Shown: positions 1 to 6,982, counted from the first letter of the stretch. The stretch is 13,576 bases of DNA from CAZKYP01 sp964556885 (GCA_964556885.1 CAZKYP010000087.1:1-13576), one strand, 5' to 3'. Made by a program: numbers and translations. Notes: a model not told the origin generated them from the sequence alone.

Positions 1-494
1 TCGGTGTGAAGTTGGACATTGTGACTGTTGTATGACCAGTAGAGATTGCCGTGATTATAGCATGTTCCGGTGAAGCGCTGTCCGTCAGGGAGACTTTGTT
101 CGATCCATTCCGATCCATCATAACCAATTAGAACTGTTCGGCTATGAGTCACAAACCAGACTCTCCCATTGGGTTCAAAAAGAACAGGGCGAGCGCCATA
201 AAGTTGGGGTGCTTCCTCGGTAAATTGTTGCTCAACAATTTGATAGACCAACTCTAAGTTCTCACGCGTAGCAGGATGATTGAGCAAATACCAGATGCGA
301 TCGTCAGGTGCGATAAAAACTTCTCGGACATCCTCAGGCAAAAGTTGCCACATCTCATCGGTTAATTTGATGGGGCCAATGTTCTGTGGATACTCTGTAG
401 ACCAAGCCGGAGTACATAACAAGATAACCAGAATACCCGCGTTAATACTATTGCAGGTGAAAATTGAGTGTTTTTTGTGCCACAGATTAATCAT
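1..494 (-). CDS. Exported beta-propeller-like protein (3' end outside window)
   Basis: Hand translation of the minus strand gives 164 open codons from an ATG at 494 to the window edge, so the C-terminus is missing. Residues 1-32 look like a signal peptide: basic start (HKKH), hydrophobic core ILVILLCTP, then a likely cleavage region near AWS-TEY. The mature part has two blade-like repeats, VFIAPDDRIWYLL (59-71) and VLFEPNGRVWFVT (104-116), followed by a 'YDGSEW' turn. This 'pdgrvW...t...l..ydG..W' pattern is typical of the propeller blades found in the periplasmic sensors of hybrid two-component proteins and in lone secreted propellers. The start has a GAGAG ribosome-binding element about 10 nt upstream. 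It lies 13 nt downstream of the small exported ORF at 508-741 and probably shares its promoter. Family membership is inferred from the repeat pattern; no catalytic residues are seen. Confidence 0.75.
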   Translation of the reverse strand, partial: MINLWHKKHSIFTCNSINAGILVILLCTPAWSTEYPQNIGPIKLTDEMWQLLPEDVREVFIAPDDRIWYLLNHPATRENLELVYQIVEQQFTEEAPQLYGARPVLFEPNGRVWFVTHSRTVLIGYDGSEWIEQSLPDGQRFTGTCYNHGNLYWSYNSHNVQLHT

Positions 495-507
495 GGTGTG
501 ATTTCTC

Positions 508-741
508 TCAAAGTATTTCAGTCGTTTTTCCTTGGAAAGCTGTTTGGCTTAGCCTTGGATCAAACTTAACTGTGCAAATATTAGCAGGCAGCATCAGGTC
601 TTCTGCCGTAGCGATTTGGTACGGATAGTTCGGTTTTCCCGTACCACCGCTGTATTTTGCCTGGGACGGCGAACTCAAAGAGAAGATTAGAATTGTTAAA
701 AGGATTGTTCGTAAAATCCGTGAGTTTCCCGCTGAAGTCAT
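508..741 (-). pseudogene. Exported YSGG/GLUG-type protein, probable N-terminal remnant
   Basis: This 77-codon ORF starts at an ATG with a very strong ribosome-binding site (GAGGAGGT, 6-nt spacer). The open frame extends upstream, but no comparable start signal is there. Residues 1-28 form a signal peptide (ILRTILLTILIF core, cleavage near SQA-K). The mature part opens with YSGGTGKPNYPYQIATAEDLML, nearly the usual beginning of large Phycisphaerae secreted proteins that continue '...LGETPEDYDKHF' into GLUG-type beta-helical repeats. Here the homology stops after residue 51 and an unrelated tail of 26 residues (PANICTVK...) leads to a stop. The simplest reading is a large deletion or rearrangement that left a functional promoter, ribosome-binding site and export signal in front of the propeller gene. 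A genuine small secreted peptide is the alternative. The family assignment comes from memory of the motif, not from a search. Confidence 0.55.
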
Positions 742-851
742 GTTTCGACCTCCTCTGTTCTTTTGAGTGTCGGAACCACCGCATATCCGGCTGCTGAATC
801 CAATAAACCGCATTAATCAAACAAGTGTTTCCTCTAAGCTTGCTTGTATAT

Positions 852-881
852 AGTATATCAGATGGGAATAAACACTGTCAA
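852..881 (-). promoter_or_regulatory. Sigma70-like promoter for the left-edge secreted pair
   Basis: Read on the minus strand: TTGACA (881-876), an 18-nt spacer, then TATACT (857-852). That is a 6/6 -35 and a 5/6 -10. Predicted transcription start is near 845, giving a leader of about 104 nt before the ATG at 741. Confidence 0.7.
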
Positions 882-917
882 GTAAATATGGAAATTTCAC
901 ACCTGCCTTGGTAAATA

Positions 918-946
918 TTGACGGATTCGTAGGGTTCGGGTATGGT
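918..946 (+). promoter_or_regulatory. Sigma70-like promoter for the NIPSNAP gene
   Basis: TTGACG (918-923), 17-nt spacer, TATGGT (941-946). Both boxes are imperfect but the spacing is ideal. The predicted start, near 953, is about 53 nt before the ATG at 1006. It is divergent from the minus-strand promoter at 852-881, so the two promoters sit nearly back to back with only 36 bp between their -35 boxes. Confidence 0.45.
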
Positions 947-1005
947 ATGTCAAAAGCGGAAGGGGGGAAGGCAGAACGGAATTACTTGAAAGGAGCGATT
1001 TGTAT

Positions 1006-1779
1006 ATGAGAAGGCGAGAATTTATAGCTGGTGCTGCGGGTGCTGTTGCGGGGCTTGCGGGGATAAATGCTATGGCGGCCGGTAACGAACAGGGGCAACA
1101 GGAATACTATGAGCTTCGGTGCTACCGTACTCTTGCCGGGCCGAAACGCAACCTGGTCGGTGATTTTCTCGAGAAGACCGGTATAGCCGCAATGAACCGC
1201 ATCGGGATCGGGCCGGTTGGGGTCTTTAACGTTATGTACGGGCAGAACGAACCGTCGCTTTATGTGCTCGCCGTGCATAAATCGCTCGAATCGGTTGCGA
1301 CATCATCAACCAAATTGTTAGAGGACGACGAGTATCGAAAATCCGACTTTGCCAATTCGGCACTATCCGACCCGATGTATATGAGTTACGAAAGCTCGCT
1401 GATGGCGGCGTTCAAGGGGCTGCCGAAATTAGTCGTGCCGGAAAAGAAAAAACGGATATTCGAGCTGCGGATTTACCAGAGCCACAATCACAAGGCTTCG
1501 AAAAAGAAAATCGAGATGTTCAACGAGGGCGGCGAAATCGAGGTTTTCAAGAAAACGGGCCTGAATCCGGTGTTCTTCGGCGAGACGATAGTCGGGCCGC
1601 GGCAGCCGAACCTGCATTATATGCTGACCTTCGCCGACATGGCCGACCGCGATAAGAACTGGAGCGTCTTCATTGCCTCTCCGGAATGGAAGGCACTAAG
1701 CGGCGATCCCGAATACAAAGACACTGTCTCGAATATAACGGACATCATTCTCCAGCCGACGGGTTATTCGCAAATATAA
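1006..1779 (+). CDS. Tat-exported protein with two NIPSNAP domains
   Basis: 257 residues. The ATG at 1006 is chosen over the in-frame TTG at 1000 because AAAGGAG (989-995) is 10 nt before the ATG but only 4 nt before the TTG. The N-terminus MRRREFIAGAAGAVAGL is a twin-arginine signal (R-R-x-F-I, then a small hydrophobic stretch), so the protein should be folded before export across the cytoplasmic membrane. Two tandem NIPSNAP (dimeric alpha/beta barrel) repeats follow: about 34-115 (YYELRCYRTLAGPKRN...) and about 149-253 (RIFELRIYQSHN...), each opening with the typical 'yELRiY' strand. The NIPSNAP family has no established enzymatic role; exported planctomycete copies are commonly annotated only as NIPSNAP family proteins. 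It appears monocistronic, and no strong terminator is visible after it. Family confidence is high, function unknown. Confidence 0.88.
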   Translation: MRRREFIAGAAGAVAGLAGINAMAAGNEQGQQEYYELRCYRTLAGPKRNLVGDFLEKTGIAAMNRIGIGPVGVFNVMYGQNEPSLYVLAVHKSLESVATSSTKLLEDDEYRKSDFANSALSDPMYMSYESSLMAAFKGLPKLVVPEKKKRIFELRIYQSHNHKASKKKIEMFNEGGEIEVFKKTGLNPVFFGETIVGPRQPNLHYMLTFADMADRDKNWSVFIASPEWKALSGDPEYKDTVSNITDIILQPTGYSQI

Positions 1780-1902
1780 TCGCCGAATGGATAAGGCAAA
1801 GCCCAGCGGTTTCGGAAAGTATGCAACAACGGGGGGTTGGTATAAAATCGTCATTTTTTGTGATAAAACCGTCAACAAATGAGAATAATTGTGAATTTGT
1901 CC

Positions 1903-1931
1903 TTGACTTTAGGCCGCTTTATTTGTATCAA
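1903..1931 (+). promoter_or_regulatory. Sigma70-like promoter for the LamG transcript
   Basis: TTGACT (1903-1908), 17-nt spacer, TATCAA (1926-1931), 5/6 and 4/6 matches. Predicted start near 1938, giving a leader of about 270 nt before the LamG ATG at 2208. Confidence 0.45.
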
Positions 1932-1936
1932 TATAT

Positions 1937-2074
1937 ATGAAGGAGTCAGCGCCGGTGCAGGCGCATATCTGGAATTATGTGACCTCACGCAGGCAAAACT
2001 TCTATATTATCGGCAGTTTCAAAATCTTTTGCTTCGGACGAGTTTTCTTTACCTTTTCTATTGTCCGCTTGTGA
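1937..2074 (+). CDS. Possible leaderless small ORF in the LamG leader
   Basis: An ATG at 1937 opens 45 codons (MKESAPVQAHIW...FSIVRL) ending at TGA 2072-2074. It has no ribosome-binding site, but the predicted transcription start of the promoter at 1903-1931 falls on or beside this ATG, so leaderless translation is conceivable. The second half is hydrophobic and aromatic (GSFKIFCFGRVFFTFSIV). It ends 7 nt before the orphan Shine-Dalgarno at 2081. I do not recognise it. It could equally be chance. Confidence 0.18.
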   Translation: MKESAPVQAHIWNYVTSRRQNFYIIGSFKIFCFGRVFFTFSIVRL

Positions 2075-2114
2075 AAAAGGAAAGGAGGTGGATTCTTTTT
2101 AATCAGCAGATCAT

Positions 2115-2142
2115 CTGAAGCAGGTATTTTCCTGCTGTTCAG
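2115..2142 (+). other. Hairpin in the LamG leader
   Basis: AGCAGG (2119-2124) pairs with CCTGCT (2131-2136) across the 6-nt loop TATTTT. The stem can extend by CTGA/TCAG (2115-2118 with 2139-2142) past a 2-nt bulge. No U-run follows, so it is not a standard terminator. It lies 26 nt after the orphan Shine-Dalgarno and about 50 nt before the real one. Confidence 0.4.
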
Positions 2143-2207
2143 GAAAGGTAAGAATCAAACATCGGTATTTTAAAATTACAAAATTATTAACCTGAAGGAG
2201 GAATATT

Positions 2208-3851
2208 ATGACCAAAAAATTGTTGCTTCTAACTTGTCTTGTCATAGTGCTAAGTGCCGTCAGCACCGCTTCAGCCGAACTCGTGGCTTACTACAAACTC
2301 GACGAGGTTTCCGGCACTATAGCCGCCGATTCGAGCGGTAACGGCTTCGACGGAATAGTCGGAGGCGACCCGAATTGGATTGCAGATCAGGGACGTGCTG
2401 TACTGTATTTCAACAGCAACGATTCTGTAACTCTTCCGGCTGATAGAATGGGTATGACCTCGGAAGAAGGTACGGTAGCATTCTGGATCAACAAACCGGC
2501 TGAGGTCGTAGGAATCAATACGATATGGTGGGGCGGCGACAATACCACCGGCGGCGGTTTTGGCCCCGAAAACGAAATGCATATCATGATCGAGCAGGCT
2601 GGCGCAGGTGTCTGGATAGGCGGCGAGTTCGGTTTCTATAGTTACAATACTGTAAACTGTCATTGCCACTCAGACCCGGAAAAAGGCGATGCTACACAAC
2701 CCGGTAATACACCGGTCGACCCGATCCTGGTCAACGACGGTGAATGGCACCATATTACAGGAACATGGAGTATGACTACAAGTGCCCAGATTCTGTATTT
2801 CGACGGTGCTTTTGTACAGCAGGGTGTTTACGGCACCCGTGTTTATCCGTTAGATCATATGTACCTCGGCCAGATGGCAAATGCCAGTCGTACCTTAACC
2901 GGTTCGCTTGACGAAGTGCGAATCTACGACAGGGCGCTGGACGAACGAGAAATCCTTGCTGCAATGCAGGGTGCCGCAGTCAACCCGTTTATAGCTTTCA
3001 GGCCGGACCCGACCGACGGAGCGGTAGAAGTTCCTCAGGATGCGGTGTTAGGCTGGAAGCCCGGAGACTTCTCAACAGGCCGCAATGTTTATCTCGGAAC
3101 AAGCCTCGATGATGTCAATGAGGCCAGCGTTGATGATCCTCGCGGCGTACTGGCTGCTCAGGGCCTGACCGAGCTTACATTTGACCCGCCCGGACTGCTC
3201 GAATACGGCGTGACATATTACTGGAGGGTAGATGAAACCAATGAAGCCGAAGCTGACAGCCCGTGGAAAGGTGGAGTTTGGAGCTTCACCGTTTTGAATT
3301 TCCCCGTTATCATAGATGATTTCGAGGACTATAACGACTATTCGCCGGATGAGATTTGGAACACATGGATTGACGGATTTGGCGATGCGACAAACGGTTC
3401 GACGGCCGGTTATGGCGATCCAGATTTTAACGCCGGTGGACATTACGCCGAAACCGACATCGTTCACAGTGGTGAGCAGTCCATGCCGATATTCTATGAC
3501 AACGCTGCTGGACTGTCCGAAGTGACCAGATCGATGGCCGGAATCAGTAACTGGACACAGGACGGCGTCGTCACACTTACCTTGTTTGTCCAGGGTGACG
3601 CGGCCAATGCGGATGAGCAGGTATATGTGGCAGTCAATAGCAATGCGGTTGTGAATCTTAGTGCCGGCGCAGCATTGGCGACCGATTGGGTACAGCATGA
3701 TATACCTCTGCAGAGTTTTGCAGATAAGGGTGTGAACCTGTCAAACGTCAGTTCATTGTCCATAGGGCTTGGTAACAAGGCCAACCCGACTGCCGGTGGT
3801 TCAGGTGTCATATATGTCGACGATATTCGTCTGTATCTGCCTGAGCCGTAA
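2208..3851 (+). CDS. Secreted LamG-domain protein with Fn3-like and C-terminal CBM-like domains
   Basis: 547 residues, ATG preceded by GAAGGAGG with a 6-nt spacer. Residues 1-23 form a classical signal peptide (MTKKLLLLTCLVIVL...ASA-E). Residues 25-252 are a concanavalin-A-like LamG jelly-roll: it opens AYYKLDEVSGT with DSSGNG, and has the GEWHHITGTW strand (178-187) and the closing SLDEVRIYDRAL (233-244). Residues about 262-362 are Fn3-like (DPTDGA start, YYWRVDETN at 337-345). Residues about 368-543 form a galactose-binding-like module opening DDFEDYNDY and closing YVDDIRLY. No PEP-CTERM or other sorting tail is present; the protein simply ends LPEP. No catalytic site is visible, so carbohydrate binding or a surface role is likely. 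The domain order is one I associate with polysaccharide-degrading Phycisphaerae. It is monocistronic, with its own promoter, long leader and strong terminator. Confidence 0.88.
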   Translation: MTKKLLLLTCLVIVLSAVSTASAELVAYYKLDEVSGTIAADSSGNGFDGIVGGDPNWIADQGRAVLYFNSNDSVTLPADRMGMTSEEGTVAFWINKPAEVVGINTIWWGGDNTTGGGFGPENEMHIMIEQAGAGVWIGGEFGFYSYNTVNCHCHSDPEKGDATQPGNTPVDPILVNDGEWHHITGTWSMTTSAQILYFDGAFVQQGVYGTRVYPLDHMYLGQMANASRTLTGSLDEVRIYDRALDEREILAAMQGAAVNPFIAFRPDPTDGAVEVPQDAVLGWKPGDFSTGRNVYLGTSLDDVNEASVDDPRGVLAAQGLTELTFDPPGLLEYGVTYYWRVDETNEAEADSPWKGGVWSFTVLNFPVIIDDFEDYNDYSPDEIWNTWIDGFGDATNGSTAGYGDPDFNAGGHYAETDIVHSGEQSMPIFYDNAAGLSEVTRSMAGISNWTQDGVVTLTLFVQGDAANADEQVYVAVNSNAVVNLSAGAALATDWVQHDIPLQSFADKGVNLSNVSSLSIGLGNKANPTAGGSGVIYVDDIRLYLPEP

Positions 3852-3876
3852 TCAAGTTTGGATTTAAACTGATTAC
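3848..3876 (+). repeat. Inverted repeat overlapping the LamG stop codon
   Basis: GTAATCA (3848-3854) pairs with TGATTAC (3870-3876), and GTTT (3856-3859) with AAAC (3866-3869), leaving one bulged A and a 6-nt loop. The left arm contains the TAA stop (3849-3851). It lacks a U-run, so it may protect the 3' end or modulate release rather than terminate. Confidence 0.5.
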
Positions 3877-3904
3877 ACGGTTGACGTGACAATTGTGTTA
3901 TTAC

Positions 3905-3943
3905 GGGGCTTGTATTGACGTTGTGATACGGGCCCCTTTTTTT
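3905..3943 (+). terminator. Rho-independent terminator of the LamG gene
   Basis: The 11-bp stem 3905-3915 with 3926-3936 is complete when two G-U pairs are allowed (GGGGCTTGTAT against ATACGGGCCCC), with a 10-nt loop, followed directly by seven T (3937-3943). It is strong for the plus strand. On the minus strand no U-run follows the stem, so the convergent folate gene is not obviously terminated here. Confidence 0.88.
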
Positions 3944-3990
3944 ATTGCGGGGGATTAGTAAAAGCGATTCTCCAGGCTTTGATTGGTCTC

Positions 3991-6459
3991 TCAGCCGGCG
4001 GGTTTTCTGTTTTCCCGGCAGAACTTGCCCATCAGCTCCATCGCTTTGTTGAGTTTTTCCATTGAGCCGTCCAGTTTTGCGTATGCATTGACCAGCTCCA
4101 GCAGTTCCGGGTCCGGCTCGACCCGGCCGTAGTGATGCGCGACGTTGACAATCCCGGCGTCGAGGCCGTATTCAATAGCTTTGGCAACATACGCCCTGCA
4201 AACGCCGATCTTTCTGCCGGGCAGGTCCCGCACGGAATTACTCACACCGAGCGAACAATGCACACCTTTGAATTTCGGATTGCTCTTTATTCTTTTTATT
4301 GTCTCGAATGCTCGGTACGTATAACCGGGCACGTCCGGCTCCATAGGCATATCTATCGCAAGCGGAAAAACTGTCGAATCGAAGAATATATCATCCGGCT
4401 TAAAACCGTATTGACCCACAGCCGCATCGAACAGTTGGTTGGCCAATCCGAATAGTTCATCAACCGAATGGGAGCCGCCCGGGCCTGTTGAGGCGCCTTC
4501 GCCTACTAAAAGGCCGATGAATGCGAAATCGAATTTCTTCTTCAAAGGAAGTATTTTGTCAATAGTATAGACCTTTACCGAATTGATGAGCGGCTTTTTG
4601 ACCTGCTTATCAGTTTTGTACCACTGTTGCAGACCGGCTATGAGGACGTCGTCGTTGCTGCTGTCGATGCAAACCGGCACACCTGAGCCCCACTTTTGAA
4701 CGAGTCTGACATATTCGGTCATCATATTAACCGCAACTTTCGGGTCGTCTTCTCCGAAGGCGTCCAGATTGACCGCAATATAATCGGCGCCGTCAGCGGC
4801 CTGCGATTCGACTAATGCCTTGATATATTCCAAAGGAGGGCTCGGTTTTGTGTACGCTTCGGGGCCGAACTCCGCCAACTGCTTCATTATCTTTCCGGTC
4901 TTCGGAATCGAGGCATGTATCGATTCGCCGATAGAAATAAGGGCGTTTTTCATCGTGTGGTCCTTCCCAAAAAGATAGTTCAAGATGGAGGCTGTGTGCG
5001 ACAGGGCAGGATTTCTCGGTTTATTAATTGTGGCTTGAAGTTTCTGAATTCCCCCGGCCTCCGCGGCCGCCGCATTGTAAATCCGGTCCCCGATGCAGAT
5101 TCTCTCAAGATTATTGCCGCAGTATCCATCAACGGTCGAATCGCCGCACGGTGCGTTGTTCATTCCTTTTTCACATCCGCCCCTCGTGCAAAGACCGAAG
5201 TCCTCCGGCAGGAAACAATCACCGCATTCCTCGCACTCGAACAACAGGTATTTAACGGCCTTTTCGGAAGCGTTGAACATGCCGTAAACGGCCCCTTTGC
5301 CTTTCTCAGTGCCTAAGAAAGCCATCGTCTTTTTTAATGCGTGGAATCCTCTGTAATCAGGGTTGAGAATCGCCCGGTGCATGAAATTAAAGAATCTCTG
5401 CTTGATTTTCTTCCGCGGCTTTAACAAGCCTACCTTCCTGCCGGCCTCGTCGTACAGATAGAACACGCGGCCTTTTTTCAAGGATGCAGGCCAGTAGAGG
5501 TTGTCTTTGAACTGCTCCCATTTATCGCCAATCTCGACAGCTCTTGCGAGGATTTTGATAAACATATCGAAATTATGGACACCGCTGACATCGACCCCGG
5601 CCGCACCGATAGCCTTATACATCGCTACCTGTTGGGCCGCTCTTTCTAAATGTTCATCGACACTTTCCGAATAAACCTTTTTCAGCAGCTCATCACTCAC
5701 AAAGCAGCCGGGCAGCTTTATATCATGCATAAGCCTCGGGGCATTGGTAATGGTGCTCAGAAGATAGACGTTGCCGAGAACAGGCACGTCCAGTTTGTTC
5801 TCCTGCAAATACCTGAAAAGCTCCAGCGACTTTTTCCAGTCCCAGCCGACCTGCGTTATAAGAAACTTCGCTCCGCAGGCTATTTTCTTTTCCACTTTGT
5901 AGTATTGCTGCATCTGCGAGGCTTCTGTATATTTGAAAGGCGAAACAGCCGCACCCGGAAAAAACTGGTGTACTTTGTCAAGAGAAGATGGATTTGCTTT
6001 TATGAACGATTCATTGTTAATATTCCGAATCGACTGCAGCAATCCAACGGAATCCAGCTCGAAAACACCTTTCGCCCCGACAGGTTTATCACCGGTCATT
6101 GCAAGTATATTCTCTACGCCGATATCTTTGTAACCTGCGAGCAGGCTTAATATTCCAAAGGAATTATGGTCTTTACAGGTGACATGCGGCATAACATCCA
6201 ATTCACCGAGCAATCCTTTGGATTTTAAATGATTTATAACATCAGCCGGCTGTATATTAGATACGCCGCCTGGATTCTGCGGCAGGGCGATGCCGGCAAA
6301 ATCAAATCCCTTCGGAATTGTTTTACCTCCGTCATCGTTAAATGCCTTAAGGAAATTCTCGATCGGTGCAAAATTATAACCCGGTCCGCCGGTCAATTCC
6401 GCGTATATTAAAAAACCTGTTTTAACCAAAAGTTTTTCTCTCAGCCCGATGCGATCCAT
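3991..6459 (-). CDS. MetF-MetV-methyltransferase (AcsE/MetH-like) fusion
   Basis: 822 residues from the ATG at 6459; the open frame runs 24 codons further, but that stretch is not MetF-like. Three parts are visible. About 1-335 is a methylenetetrahydrofolate reductase barrel: YAELTGGPG with E21 (the usual acid of the MetF 'fEf.pP' strand), VTCKDHN (93-99), AMTGDKP with D124 (the MetF 'RGD' flavin-loop position). About 340-475 is the MTHFR_C/MetV-type module with eight cysteines (C409, C412, C415, C424, C429, C438, C447, C455), consistent with Fe-S or zinc binding. About 503-790 is a pterin-binding barrel like AcsE or MetH: IGESIHASIP, N564, CIDSSN with D599, INSVK with N626, and GVSNSVRDLPGRK (738-750). 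Together they could reduce methylene-H4folate and hand the methyl group to a corrinoid protein, as in the Wood-Ljungdahl methyl branch. The start has only a weak GGAG. Domain calls are confident; the joint reaction is inferred. Confidence 0.85.
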   Translation of the reverse strand: MDRIGLREKLLVKTGFLIYAELTGGPGYNFAPIENFLKAFNDDGGKTIPKGFDFAGIALPQNPGGVSNIQPADVINHLKSKGLLGELDVMPHVTCKDHNSFGILSLLAGYKDIGVENILAMTGDKPVGAKGVFELDSVGLLQSIRNINNESFIKANPSSLDKVHQFFPGAAVSPFKYTEASQMQQYYKVEKKIACGAKFLITQVGWDWKKSLELFRYLQENKLDVPVLGNVYLLSTITNAPRLMHDIKLPGCFVSDELLKKVYSESVDEHLERAAQQVAMYKAIGAAGVDVSGVHNFDMFIKILARAVEIGDKWEQFKDNLYWPASLKKGRVFYLYDEAGRKVGLLKPRKKIKQRFFNFMHRAILNPDYRGFHALKKTMAFLGTEKGKGAVYGMFNASEKAVKYLLFECEECGDCFLPEDFGLCTRGGCEKGMNNAPCGDSTVDGYCGNNLERICIGDRIYNAAAAEAGGIQKLQATINKPRNPALSHTASILNYLFGKDHTMKNALISIGESIHASIPKTGKIMKQLAEFGPEAYTKPSPPLEYIKALVESQAADGADYIAVNLDAFGEDDPKVAVNMMTEYVRLVQKWGSGVPVCIDSSNDDVLIAGLQQWYKTDKQVKKPLINSVKVYTIDKILPLKKKFDFAFIGLLVGEGASTGPGGSHSVDELFGLANQLFDAAVGQYGFKPDDIFFDSTVFPLAIDMPMEPDVPGYTYRAFETIKRIKSNPKFKGVHCSLGVSNSVRDLPGRKIGVCRAYVAKAIEYGLDAGIVNVAHHYGRVEPDPELLELVNAYAKLDGSMEKLNKAMELMGKFCRENRKPAG

Positions 6460-6655
6460 ACTCAAACAAACTCCACCGACATTTGTACCACGTAATAAAA
6501 GACAAAACAAACAGGGCAGATAAAATAACAAATATTCCAGGCAGCTTCTATCAATTTATGGCAACCACCCGTAAAAACATGTATAAACTCCATCATGATG
6601 CGTTATTTCATATTTTACAAGCGCTAAAACCTTCCACGCCGGCCCGCGTTACAAT

Positions 6656-6930
6656 TGTGGATAACCTGTTGAAAACCATGTTTATTATTGTCATCATAGC
6701 TCTCGTTTTCCTTTTTATTTTCATGTAGAAAATCAGATAATTCCATAATAGGGCCAAAACTACTGATTAAGCATTTATATAACAATAACCGCTTATCGAC
6801 AAAGATTTTATGTAAAGCCACTACACGATGTTACCCATACTTACATCTCCGTAATAAAATTATTCTATAACTAAGCTGCACCCACCTACAAAAGGACCTC
6901 TCAAGTGAATTAGACCCCTGTGGTGGATAA
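6656..6930. promoter_or_regulatory. Candidate DnaA-box cluster
   Basis: TGTGGATAA (6656-6664) is the exact complement of the consensus box TTATCCACA. TTATCGACA (6793-6801) and GGTGGATAA (6922-6930) each differ at one base. TGTTGAAAA (6667-6675) beside the perfect box and TTACCCATA (6831-6839) differ at two. The surrounding sequence is AT-rich and non-coding. This is compatible with DnaA regulation or an origin-like element. No dnaA, dnaN or gidA gene is in the window, which weakens the origin reading. Confidence 0.3.
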
Positions 6931-6943
6931 GCAGTAGAAAATG

Positions 6944-6982
6944 ACTCTTTATAATCGAGGAAATGCCTATAAAGAAAAGAGT
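6944..6982 (-). terminator. Possible terminator downstream of thiE
   Basis: ACTCTTT (6944-6950) and AAAGAGT (6976-6982) form a perfect 7-bp inverted repeat with a 25-nt loop that can partly pair internally (TATA tracts). On the minus strand it lies about 55 nt after the thiE stop and is followed by a short U-rich stretch (CATTTTC). It is weak because the stem is AU-rich. Confidence 0.3.

Larger units (their letters stand above)
742..1005. other. Divergent intergenic region
   Basis: This gap separates the left-edge secreted pair (minus) from the NIPSNAP gene (plus). It holds the two divergent promoters listed separately and the ~104-nt leader of the minus-strand unit. I see no further gene or clear operator in it. 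The short overlapping minus-strand frames that reach to about 820 are upstream extensions without their own start signals. Confidence 0.6.
1780..2207. other. Intergenic region and long 5' leader of the LamG gene
   Basis: This 428-nt region has a promoter at 1903-1931 and then about 270 nt of transcribed leader. Within the leader are a GC hairpin (GCGCC 1949-1953 with GGCGC 1960-1964), a 45-codon ORF (1937-2074), an isolated strong Shine-Dalgarno AAAGGAGGT (2081-2089) with no ATG, GTG or TTG at normal distance, and a hairpin AGCAGG/CCTGCT (2119-2136). The working ribosome-binding site GAAGGAGG (2194-2201) lies 6 nt before the LamG ATG. No known riboswitch consensus is recognisable. The layout suggests leader-based control, which is inference. 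Confidence 0.5.

Noticed and set aside
1975..2100. Resemblance to a GEMM-I (c-di-GMP) riboswitch (CACGCAGGCAAAAC at about 1985)
   Set aside because: Only the first conserved stretch is similar; the second helix (GACGCAAAGCC-type) and the 3' tetraloop-receptor part are absent.
1879..2118. 79-codon plus-strand frame across the LamG leader
   Set aside because: It has no ribosome-binding site, starts upstream of the predicted transcription start, and covers promoter and leader elements that explain the sequence better.
3072..3892. Minus-strand frames of 208 and 132 codons opposite the LamG gene
   Set aside because: They are antisense shadows of a well-supported coding region with signal peptide, recognised domains and terminator; no family features are seen.
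4915..5316. 133-codon plus-strand frame opposite the folate fusion
   Set aside because: It lies antisense to the conserved cysteine-rich module; no start signal and no recognisable motif.
6624..6821. 65-codon minus-strand frame upstream of the folate gene
   Set aside because: It has a GTG start without ribosome-binding site, low-complexity composition and no recognisable family; it overlaps the DnaA-box region.
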